Of a stretch of 8,255 bases of DNA, positions 1 to 5,460 are shown piece after piece. Numbering within the stretch: the stretch's first letter is position 1; each line of letters opens with the position of its first letter. The notes beneath the pieces are model-generated. The model was not told the origin of the DNA. It did no database searches and saw only the letters and a program-made list of their open reading frames with translations. The DNA comes from Chloroflexota bacterium (GTDB taxonomy: Bacteria; Chloroflexota; Anaerolineae; Anaerolineales; Villigracilaceae): NCBI GenBank assembly GCA_021823555.1, contig JAKANW010000100.1, positions 1 to 8,255 on the forward strand, written 5' to 3'. A program made the translations under genes and the position numbers.

Positions 1-1
1 C

Positions 2-508
2 GAGGTCATGCCAATGCAAGATGCTGCCAGGGTCGGCGACATCTTCTGCACATTGACCGGCGATATCAATGTGGTGGATAAACACCACTTTGAAGTCATG
101 AAAGATGGCGCCATCGTCGCCAACTCCGGCCACTTCAACGTGGAGATCAACATCCCTGCGCTGGCCAATATGTCCAAGGGCGAGCCGAAACTCGTCCGCC
201 CCTTCGTGGACCAGTACGAGACCGGGGATGGCCGCAAGATCAACATTCTGGGCGAAGGCCGCCTGATCAACCTCGCCTCTGCTGAAGGGCATCCTGCCTC
301 CGTTATGGATATGTCCTTCGCCAACCAGGCCCTGGCTGCTGAGTACATGGTCAAGAATGCTGCCACGCTGGAGAAGCGTGTATACTCCGTTCCGGCGGAT
401 ATTGACGCCGAGATCGCCCGGTTGAAGCTTTTAGCCATGGGCGTCAAGATTGATGAACTGACAGCAGAACAGGTGAAATACCTGAACTCCTGGCAGGAAG
501 GTACATAG
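2..508 (+). CDS. ahcY: S-adenosylhomocysteine hydrolase (adenosylhomocysteinase), 3' part
   Basis: The enzyme reversibly splits S-adenosylhomocysteine to adenosine and homocysteine in the cytoplasm, using bound NAD, and so clears the product inhibitor of methyltransferases. The open frame runs off the left edge, so only the C-terminal ~168 residues are seen. Family hallmarks are [10 protein letters not shown], then [17 protein letters not shown] (the conserved NAD-domain stretch with the Asn-Ser-Gly-His motif) and NQALAAEYM. The protein ends [16 protein letters not shown]. That is the short ending I associate with thermophile/archaeal-type enzymes; the longer tail ending in Tyr-Arg-Tyr known from mammalian and many bacterial enzymes is absent. 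The Met at base 8 is internal, because the frame is open upstream through Glu-Val. A terminator hairpin follows within 50 bases. The gene converges on purA. Family assignment is firm; the N-terminal substrate domain cannot be judged. Confidence 0.95.
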   Translation, partial: EVMPMQDAARVGDIFCTLTGDINVVDKHHFEVMKDGAIVANSGHFNVEINIPALANMSKGEPKLVRPFVDQYETGDGRKINILGEGRLINLASAEGHPASVMDMSFANQALAAEYMVKNAATLEKRVYSVPADIDAEIARLKLLAMGVKIDELTAEQVKYLNSWQEGT

Positions 509-553
509 GTCAACTCGGTAAAAGGAAAGCCTCGCAAACCAATGCGAAACCAG

Positions 554-600
554 AAGAATTCCGAAGTTTTCAAAGCTTCGGAATTCTTGTTCGTATTTTT
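554..600 (+). terminator. Rho-independent terminator after ahcY, possibly shared with purA
   Basis: A perfect 13-bp stem (554-566 paired with 576-588, arms AAGAATTCCGAAG and CTTCGGAATTCTT) has a 9-nt loop. The T-rich stretch GTTCGTATTTTT (589-600) follows. Orientation fits the end of ahcY, 45 bases upstream. On the minus strand the same hairpin lies 56 bases beyond the purA stop but has only a poor U-tract (CTGGTTTCG), so it may stop purA transcripts less efficiently. Confidence 0.85.
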
Positions 601-643
601 CTCCTCACCGGCATATAATTTCTGTGGGGAATTCCATGATAAC

Positions 644-1912
644 TCACTTCACCTTGATGACTGCCTCGCGCTCCGGCCCGTTGGCGACCCAGCCTACCCG
701 CACGCCGGTCAGTTCTTCAATCGTTTTCACGTAGGCGCGCGCATTGGCGGGCAGTCCTTTGAACTTGCGGATGCCGCGGATATCTTCCTTCCAGCCCTTC
801 ACCGTTTGGTAGACCGGTTTGACGCGTTCCAGTTGGTAGGCATCCAGGTCGTGGTAGTGGACTGGCTTGCCCTTCAACTCGTAGCCCGTGCAAATCTTGA
901 TCTCGTCGAATTCGCTCAGGATGTCCAGCTTGGTCAGGAACAATTTGTCCACGCCATTGACCCGCGCCGCGAAACGCGTCAGTTCCGCGTCGAACCAGCC
1001 GCCGCGCCGGACTCGTCCGGTGGTGGCCGCCACTTCGCTGAGGGCCTGGGCGGCGTGTTCGTCATCCTTGATCTCGGTCGGCATGGGGCCCGCACCGACG
1101 CGCGTGGTGTAAGCCTTGGTCACGCCGATGATGCGCGTGATCTCCCTGGGCGGGATGCCCAGCCCGGCGGTCGCGGCGGAGGCGAGCGTGGTCGAAGCGG
1201 TCACGAACGGGTACGTACCCCAGTCCGTATCCAGGATCGAACCCATGGCTTGTTCGAGCAGGAACTTCTTGTCCTTCTTCAAGCCTTCCTGCACGATGGG
1301 GAATAACTCCGTGATGAACGGCTTGATCTTTGCATAATAGCGGCGATATTCCTGGTGGACTTTCTCGAAGTCCAGGGCTTCACCGCCCAGCGCGGTGATA
1401 ATCTTGTTCTTGAGCGCGACCTGCATTTTCAGTTTATCTGCCAGTAGCTCTTTATCGGCAAAGTCGCTCCAGCGGATGCCGTTGTAGCTGACTTTGTCTG
1501 CGAAGGTCGGGCCGATGCCGCGCCGCGTGGTGCCGGTTGCGCCTGCGCCTTTGGCTTCCTCATACAGTCCATCCAGGATCTTGTGATACGGCATGATGAC
1601 GTGCGCCCGCTGCGAGATGAACAAGCGTCCTTCCAACTGGATGCCTGCTTTGCGGAGGGCGTTCATCTCTTCGATCAGCACCGCCGGGTCCATCACCACG
1701 CCGCCGCCGATCAGGCATTTGGCTTTCGGATAGAACACACCCGACGGCACGAGATGGATCTTGAACGTGCCAAATTCATTGACGATGGTATGCCCGGCAT
1801 TGTTGCCGCCGTTATAACGGGCGACGTAATCGTACTTCCCGGCAAAGGTATCAATGGCCTTGCCCTTGCCTTCATCGCCCCATTGGGTTCCCAAAACAAC
1901 TGTGACAGACAT
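644..1912 (-). CDS. purA: Adenylosuccinate synthetase
   Basis: This enzyme joins IMP and aspartate with GTP to form adenylosuccinate, the first committed step from IMP to AMP. The protein is 422 residues, close to the usual ~430. Visible motifs are the N-terminal P-loop GDEGKGK (12-18, with catalytic Asp13), NNAGHT with the second catalytic residue His41, TGTTRRGIGP (126-135) in the IMP-binding region, LDTDWGTYPFVTAS (227-240), the GRVRRGGWFDA loop (299-309) and the guanine-recognition TKLD (327-330). The start is well supported: AGGAG lies 5 bases upstream of the ATG. The gene begins 21 bases after the purB stop, so the two are almost certainly one transcript. PurB acts immediately after PurA in AMP synthesis. 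No catalytic residue appears to be missing. Confidence 0.97.
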   Translation of the reverse strand: MSVTVVLGTQWGDEGKGKAIDTFAGKYDYVARYNGGNNAGHTIVNEFGTFKIHLVPSGVFYPKAKCLIGGGVVMDPAVLIEEMNALRKAGIQLEGRLFISQRAHVIMPYHKILDGLYEEAKGAGATGTTRRGIGPTFADKVSYNGIRWSDFADKELLADKLKMQVALKNKIITALGGEALDFEKVHQEYRRYYAKIKPFITELFPIVQEGLKKDKKFLLEQAMGSILDTDWGTYPFVTASTTLASAATAGLGIPPREITRIIGVTKAYTTRVGAGPMPTEIKDDEHAAQALSEVAATTGRVRRGGWFDAELTRFAARVNGVDKLFLTKLDILSEFDEIKICTGYELKGKPVHYHDLDAYQLERVKPVYQTVKGWKEDIRGIRKFKGLPANARAYVKTIEELTGVRVGWVANGPEREAVIKVK

Positions 1913-1917
1913 GGCTG

Positions 1918-1922
1918 CTCCT
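1918..1922 (-). promoter_or_regulatory. Shine-Dalgarno sequence of purA
   Basis: AGGAG on the minus strand ends 5 bases before the purA ATG and lies in the short purB-purA gap. It fixes the start at 1912 and indicates SD-led translation of the second gene of the pair. The first gene, purB, lacks such a site. Confidence 0.75.
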
Positions 1923-1933
1923 GTTATTTCCGC

Positions 1934-3292
1934 TCAGTGCGTGTTTTTTGCGATCTCCCCCGCCAGGCCAATGTAACTCATGGGCGAGAGCGAGCGGAGT
2001 TTCGTTTTTACGGCATCATCCACTTGCAGACTTTCGATCCATTGGTGGAAGTTCTCTTCGGTGATGACCTGGCCGCGCGTCAGGGATTTCAACTGATCGT
2101 AAGCTTGCGGGATATTGGCGGCGCGCAGGATGGTTTGCGCCCCCTCGGCGACGACCTCCCAATGCGCCTCCAATTCGGACCTCATGGCTGCCGCGTCGGC
2201 CTCGACTCTTTCCAACCCCCGCGCCAGACTCGCGTACGCCACCAGCGCATGACCCAGCGCCGAACCAAAAGCGCGCCGCACCGTTGAATCGGACAGGTCA
2301 CGTTGCAGGCGCGAGACGGGCAGCTTGCGGGTGAACTGTTCCAGCAGGGCGTTGGCGAGACCCAGGTTGCCCTCGGCGTTCTCGAAATCAATCGGGTTGA
2401 CCTTTTGCGGCATGGTCGAAGAACCGACTTCACTCTTCACCACGCGCAGTTTGAGGTAACCAGCGCTGATGTAGCGCCATATATCCTGCGACAGGTCGAG
2501 CAGGATGGAATTGATCAGATGCAGGATGCTGAAATACTCCACCCAGTTGTCGTACGGCAGGATCTGTGTGGTGACGAGATTCGGCTCCAGCCCAAGGCCG
2601 CGGATGAAGTTGTTGCTGAAAGCGAGCCAGTCCACTTGCGGCGCGGCAGATTGCGCAGCGTTGAAGTTGCCCACCGCGCCTGTCAGTTTGGCTTCGAAGC
2701 GATGCCCGGCCAACGCGGCGCGTTGTTTATTCAGGCGCACCAAAAAGACGGCCATCTCCTTGCCGAAGGTGGTCGGCACGGCGGGCTGGCCGTGAGTCCG
2801 CGCCAGCATGGGCGTGGAGGCATGTTCCTGCGCCAGCGCGGTCAGTTGCGTGAGGATGTGGTCGAGCGCTGGGAGCATGACTCCGTCACGCGAATCGCGC
2901 AGGGCAATGGCTTGGGCCAGGTTGTCGGCGTCCTCCGACGTCAGCGCAAAGTGAATCCACGAAACGGTATCAGCCAGGGGTGTCGCAGCGAGGCGGGCGG
3001 ATAAAAAGTTCTCGATGGCTTTCACGTCGTGGCGGGTGACCAGCTCAAAGTCCTTGACCTGACGCGCATCTTCCACAGAAAAAGAATCGGCCAATGCCTT
3101 GAGCAGGCCCAGTTCAGCCGCAGCCAGCGGCCGCACGAGTTTTGCGTCGCGTGAAAGGGAAATCAGGTAGGCAATCTCGATCCGCATGCGGTCGCGAATA
3201 TAGGCGAATTCCGAAAAGTGGTTGCGCAGCGGTTCGGTTTCGCGGGCGTAACGCCCATCGAGAGGCGAAAGGACCAGCAAATCGTCTGTCAT
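1934..3292 (-). CDS. purB: Adenylosuccinate lyase
   Basis: The enzyme eliminates fumarate from adenylosuccinate to give AMP, and from SAICAR in the inosine pathway. It belongs to the fumarase/aspartase superfamily of homotetramers. The chain is 452 residues from this start. It resembles the E. coli-length form, with SPLDGRY near the N-terminus, TPMLARTHGQPA carrying the general-acid His (167 in this numbering), and the superfamily signature GSSTMPQKVNPIDFENAEGN (290-309) with the catalytic serine. Two starts are possible. ATG at 3301 adds three residues (MSL), has no Shine-Dalgarno sequence and overlaps a TATAAT box. ATG at 3292 lies 7 bases after that box, at the expected transcription start. 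I chose 3292 as a probable leaderless start; an automatic caller may well prefer 3301. The gene heads a purB-purA unit divergent from guaB. Confidence 0.96.
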   Translation of the reverse strand: MTDDLLVLSPLDGRYARETEPLRNHFSEFAYIRDRMRIEIAYLISLSRDAKLVRPLAAAELGLLKALADSFSVEDARQVKDFELVTRHDVKAIENFLSARLAATPLADTVSWIHFALTSEDADNLAQAIALRDSRDGVMLPALDHILTQLTALAQEHASTPMLARTHGQPAVPTTFGKEMAVFLVRLNKQRAALAGHRFEAKLTGAVGNFNAAQSAAPQVDWLAFSNNFIRGLGLEPNLVTTQILPYDNWVEYFSILHLINSILLDLSQDIWRYISAGYLKLRVVKSEVGSSTMPQKVNPIDFENAEGNLGLANALLEQFTRKLPVSRLQRDLSDSTVRRAFGSALGHALVAYASLARGLERVEADAAAMRSELEAHWEVVAEGAQTILRAANIPQAYDQLKSLTRGQVITEENFHQWIESLQVDDAVKTKLRSLSPMSYIGLAGEIAKNTH

Positions 3293-3299
3293 CAAACTC

Positions 3300-3305
3300 A
3301 TTATA
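3300..3305 (-). promoter_or_regulatory. Putative -10 box of a leaderless purB promoter
   Basis: TATAAT, a perfect consensus, is read on the minus strand and is followed by 7 bases and then ATG at 3292. Transcription would begin at or next to that ATG. No good -35 element is seen at the usual distance (GATTAT at 17 bp is poor). The same arrangement appears before ruvB. Confidence 0.5.
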
Positions 3306-3321
3306 AGTCAAAAGCCCGCGA

Positions 3322-3327
3322 TATAAT
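3322..3327 (+). promoter_or_regulatory. Putative -10 box for guaB
   Basis: A perfect TATAAT lies on the plus strand 16 bases from the oppositely oriented TATAAT of purB. If used, it would give a guaB leader of roughly 250 nt. No convincing -35 hexamer is present at 16-18 bp, so this rests on the -10 match and its divergent position alone. Confidence 0.35.
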
Positions 3328-3430
3328 CGGCGCGGCTGTAACGTGAAGTAGACCCTGGTGAGTTTTTAGATTCAAATTCGGTGGAATGCCCCGCAGGCTT
3401 CTCTGCAAAATGCGGTTGGAGCGCTCAAGC

Positions 3431-3530
3431 CCTTCGACAAGCTCACCTGTGCCTGCCGTCTTGCACCGGCGAGCTGCCGTTGTTCGCGGCACGAACGGTG
3501 CGGCACCGGTGCAGGCAGGGCGACACCTGC
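3431..3530. repeat. GC-rich imperfect inverted repeat in the guaB leader
   Basis: CCTGCC (3452-3457) and GCACCGG (3463-3469) pair with CCGGTGC (3506-3512) and GGCAGG (3514-3519), with a small asymmetric internal loop. Inside, CCGTT (3477-3481) can pair with AACGG (3494-3498). The right arm also contains the self-complementary GCACCGGTGC (3503-3512). The flank CCCTTCGACAAGCTCA (3430-3445) resembles short intergenic repeat sequences I recall from several bacterial genomes. It could be a dispersed palindromic element, a leader RNA structure, or both. Confidence 0.5.
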
Positions 3531-3571
3531 GGGACGGTGATCGCCGACAAGCGAATTCCAAACTATTGGAT

Positions 3572-3576
3572 GGAGG
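3572..3576 (+). promoter_or_regulatory. Shine-Dalgarno sequence of guaB
   Basis: GGAGG lies 8 bases before the ATG at 3585 and decides that start over the 68-codon in-frame extension back to 3381. The site sits in GGAGGAACCTCC, so GGAG can pair with CTCC around a GAAC loop. This is a short hairpin that could partly mask the ribosome site. Confidence 0.75.
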
Positions 3577-3584
3577 AACCTCCC

Positions 3585-5024
3585 ATGAAAATTTTACCTG
3601 AACTTGCCCTGACGTACGATGACGTCCTACTGGCGCCGCAATATTCAGATGTCGCTTCGCGGCGCAAACTTTCCACGCAGACAAAGTTGACCCCCGGGAT
3701 CAACCTGCAAATCCCGATCGTTTCGGCCAACATGGACACGGTGACTGAGAGCGAGATGGCGGTCGTGATGGCGCGCGAAGGCGGGATTGGCATCATCCAT
3801 CGTTTTATGTCCATCAATGAACAGGTGGCGCAGATCGAGCGCGTGAAGAAAACCGAGTCCTACAAGGTGGAGAACCCGATCACGTTGACCCAGGCGCATA
3901 CCATCGGCGATGTCAAGCGTATCGTGAAGGAGACATACACGGGCGGGATCTTGATCGTGGATGAAAAGGAACAGCTGGTCGGCATTATTACCACGCGCGA
4001 CCTGTTGTTCGAGAACGATGATAGCAGGCCGGTGGCGGACGTGATGACGCGTGATGTGGTCACTGCGCCGCATGACACGACCTTGGAACAGGCTGAAAAG
4101 ATCCTGCACGAGAACCGCGTCGAGAAATTACCGCTGGTGGATTCAAGAGGCAAACTTGCAGGGCTGATCACAATGAAGGACATCATGAAGATCGCCGAGT
4201 TCCCGAAGGCTTCCAAGGATGGGCGCGGGCGTCTTTCGGTGGGCGCTGCGGTGGGCGTGAGATCCAGCGAGTTGAAACGTGTCGAACGCCTGCTCGAAGC
4301 GGGCGCAGATTGCATCGTGGTGGACATCGCTCACGGCGACTCCAGATTGGAGATGGACACGATCAAGGAAATCCGCAAAGCCTTCCCTGATGCCCAGATC
4401 ATCGGCGGGAACGTGGCAACTGCCGAAGGCACGCAGCGTCTCATTGACGCGGGCGCCGACGCGGTCAAAGTGGGCGTTGGGCCTGGCTCGATCTGTATCA
4501 CGCGCCTGGTGGCCGGTTCGGGCGTGCCGCAATTAACCGCCGTCATGGAATGTGCGGTGGTCGCCCGCCCCCAGGGAATTCCCATCATTGCCGATGGCGG
4601 CATCCGCACGTCGGGTGACGTGGTCAAGGCGGTTGCAGCCGGCGCGTCCACTGTGATGATCGGCAGCCTGCTGGCAGGCACGGACGAGAGTCCCGGCCTG
4701 CTGATGACGCGCAAGGGCCATCGTTACAAAGTCTCGCGCGGCATGGCTTCCTTGCAGGCCAATGTAGCGCGCAAGGTGCGTGAAGGCGAAGGCGACATCA
4801 CACAGGAAGAGATCGAGGATTATGTCTCCGAGGGTGTGGAGGCTGCGGTTCCATATCGCGGCTCGGCGCGTGAAATGCTCAGCCAGCTCGTCGGCGGCCT
4901 GCAATCCGGCATGAGTTATTCCAACGCCCACAGCCTGGATGAATTGTACGAGAAGGCTGTCTTCGTCCGTATGACGGAGGTCGGCCTGTCCGAGTCCCGC
5001 CCGCACGATGTGGAAGTGATGTAA
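3585..5024 (+). CDS. guaB: IMP dehydrogenase-type enzyme with CBS domains
   Basis: IMP dehydrogenase oxidises IMP to XMP with NAD, the entry to GMP synthesis. The protein is 479 residues, near the usual ~485. It has the N-terminal [15 protein letters not shown] (9-23), [11 protein letters not shown] (45-55), a CBS pair at about 95-205, [33 protein letters not shown] with catalytic Cys304, [11 protein letters not shown], and the typical C-terminal ESRPHDVEV. The flap differs from common bacterial enzymes. After RGMASL (385-390) it reads [14 protein letters not shown], where the (D/E)RYF motif with the catalytic Arg-Tyr dyad is expected; the later Glu in SEGVEA (416) is kept. VMEC (320-323) also resembles GMP reductases. 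IMP dehydrogenase remains the best call because of the C-terminus and CBS pair, but GMP reductase activity is not excluded. The start is set by GGAGG 8 bases upstream. Confidence 0.9.
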   Translation: MKILPELALTYDDVLLAPQYSDVASRRKLSTQTKLTPGINLQIPIVSANMDTVTESEMAVVMAREGGIGIIHRFMSINEQVAQIERVKKTESYKVENPITLTQAHTIGDVKRIVKETYTGGILIVDEKEQLVGIITTRDLLFENDDSRPVADVMTRDVVTAPHDTTLEQAEKILHENRVEKLPLVDSRGKLAGLITMKDIMKIAEFPKASKDGRGRLSVGAAVGVRSSELKRVERLLEAGADCIVVDIAHGDSRLEMDTIKEIRKAFPDAQIIGGNVATAEGTQRLIDAGADAVKVGVGPGSICITRLVAGSGVPQLTAVMECAVVARPQGIPIIADGGIRTSGDVVKAVAAGASTVMIGSLLAGTDESPGLLMTRKGHRYKVSRGMASLQANVARKVREGEGDITQEEIEDYVSEGVEAAVPYRGSAREMLSQLVGGLQSGMSYSNAHSLDELYEKAVFVRMTEVGLSESRPHDVEVM

Positions 5025-5050
5025 GCGAGATAAATAGAACAATTGTCAGA

Positions 5051-5079
5051 TTGAAATACAAAGCGGTTTGCGCGACAAT
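5051..5079 (+). promoter_or_regulatory. Putative promoter for the riboswitch-like array
   Basis: TTGAAA (5051-5056) and GACAAT (5074-5079) are separated by 17 bases, matching the sigma-70 consensus at 5/6 and 4/6 positions. Predicted initiation near 5086 falls just before the first aptamer. The site lies in the guaB-ruvB gap, and no hairpin terminator is seen between the guaB stop and here, so guaB readthrough could also transcribe the array. Confidence 0.45.
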
Positions 5080-5091
5080 AAAGTTGCTCCG

Positions 5092-5180
5092 AGAATAGCA
5101 AAACCAGGGAAACTTGGTGACGCAAAGTTATGGGTCTGAAATTACGTTTCATCACGTAATCATGATTGCCAGACTGCCGA
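5092..5180 (+). ncRNA. c-di-GMP-I (GEMM) riboswitch-like aptamer, copy 1
   Basis: The order of elements matches the GEMM class: AGCAAAACC, then a 5-bp hairpin CCAGG-GAAA-CTTGG (5104-5117) with a GNRA tetraloop, then the hallmark GACGCAAAG (5119-5127), TATGGGTCT, and a second variable stem ATTACG/CGTAAT (5141-5146 with 5155-5160). The closing strand is GATTGCCAGACTGCC (5164-5178). GCA (5098-5100) can pair with TGC (5175-5177). A GNRA loop docking on the second stem is the known architecture of this class. The call rests on motif memory; I ran no covariance model. Confidence 0.75.
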
Positions 5181-5263
5181 AATAGCAAAACCGCCAAAAG
5201 ACGGCGACGCAAAACCAGGCATCTAAAATCAGCCAAGCTGATCAGGACTGACCGGTTGGGCGA
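5181..5263 (+). ncRNA. c-di-GMP-I (GEMM) riboswitch-like aptamer, copy 2 (divergent)
   Basis: It has the same layout with identical 21-base spacing between GCAAAACC and GACGCAAA. The first hairpin CCGCC-AAAA-GACGG (5191-5204) carries a C-A mismatch and an AAAA loop. GACGCAAAA (5206-5214) departs from GACGCAAAG. The second stem ATCAGC/GCTGAT (5228-5233 with 5237-5242) is intact. The closing strand GACTGACCGGTTGGGC (5246-5261) differs from copies 1 and 3. It may be a weakened or differently tuned aptamer. Confidence 0.6.
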
Positions 5264-5347
5264 AGGGCAAAACCAGGAAAACCTGGCGACGCAAAGTCAT
5301 GGGTCTAACGTCATTCATAACTTGACCAGGACTGCCAGACTGCCGAA
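5264..5347 (+). ncRNA. c-di-GMP-I (GEMM) riboswitch-like aptamer, copy 3
   Basis: This is the best-formed copy: GGGCAAAACC, perfect hairpin CCAGG-AAAA-CCTGG (5273-5286), GACGCAAAG (5288-5296), TCATGGGTCT and closing strand GACTGCCAGACTGCC (5330-5344). GGCA (5266-5269) pairs with TGCC (5341-5344). GGTC (5302-5305) can pair with GACC (5324-5327) in the second stem. It resembles copy 1 more than copy 2. It lies directly before the terminator-like hairpin, so it is the copy best placed to control it. Confidence 0.75.
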
Positions 5348-5355
5348 GAGCAACC

Positions 5356-5395
5356 AAGCAGGGATGATGGAAACGTCATCCCTGCTTCTTTCATT
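5356..5395 (+). terminator. Terminator-like hairpin after the riboswitch array
   Basis: AAGCAGGGATGA (5356-5367) pairs perfectly with TCATCCCTGCTT (5376-5387). T-G (one G-U wobble) and G-C pairs extend this to a 14-bp stem capped by a GAAA tetraloop (5370-5373). The following CTTCTTTCATT is T-rich but interrupted. It sits 8 bases after aptamer copy 3 and about 65 bases before ruvB, the expected place for an expression platform. It could also end a free-standing regulatory RNA. Confidence 0.7.
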
Positions 5396-5448
5396 GCGGG
5401 ATGCGACGCTTCACGCGGGGACCAAAAGCGGGTTCCGTTTTATCCGGT

Positions 5449-5454
5449 TATAAT
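5449..5454 (+). promoter_or_regulatory. Putative -10 box of a leaderless ruvB promoter
   Basis: A perfect TATAAT is followed by six bases (CACGCC) and the ruvB ATG at 5461, so transcription would begin at about the A of the start codon. No Shine-Dalgarno sequence precedes this ATG. A -35 match is not evident. The arrangement parallels purB. Confidence 0.55.
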
Positions 5455-5460
5455 CACGCC

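Noticed and set aside
614..619. TATAAT on the plus strand pointing into the 3' end of purA
   Set aside because: No matching -35 at proper spacing; the downstream ATG at 635 opens only a short frame antisense to purA. A chance A+T-rich match is likelier.
542..1306. Long plus-strand open frame (254 codons) opposite purA
   Set aside because: It is antisense to a clearly conserved gene, has low-complexity Arg/Gly/Ala-rich sequence and no recognisable domain; an artefact of high-G+C codon use. The same holds for frames opposite purB, guaB, ruvB, the cyclase-family gene and rtcB.
3381..3584. In-frame N-terminal extension of guaB (68 codons)
   Set aside because: The peptide has no family similarity and covers the inverted-repeat leader; GGAGG before 3585 and the family N-terminus support the later start.
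3302..3584. Purine riboswitch or PurR operator in the purB-guaB gap
   Set aside because: I could find neither the purine aptamer core nor a PurR-type palindrome; the structure present is a GC-rich inverted repeat of another kind.
5092..5347. Possible CRISPR array or simple tandem repeat
   Set aside because: Only scattered blocks (GCAAAACC, GACGCAAA, GACTG) recur, with paired variable segments between them; that is aptamer architecture, not identical repeats with spacers.
5166..5453. 95-codon open frame across the riboswitch-like array
   Set aside because: It overlaps conserved RNA motifs and the terminator hairpin, has no domain, and its basic composition follows from the repeats.
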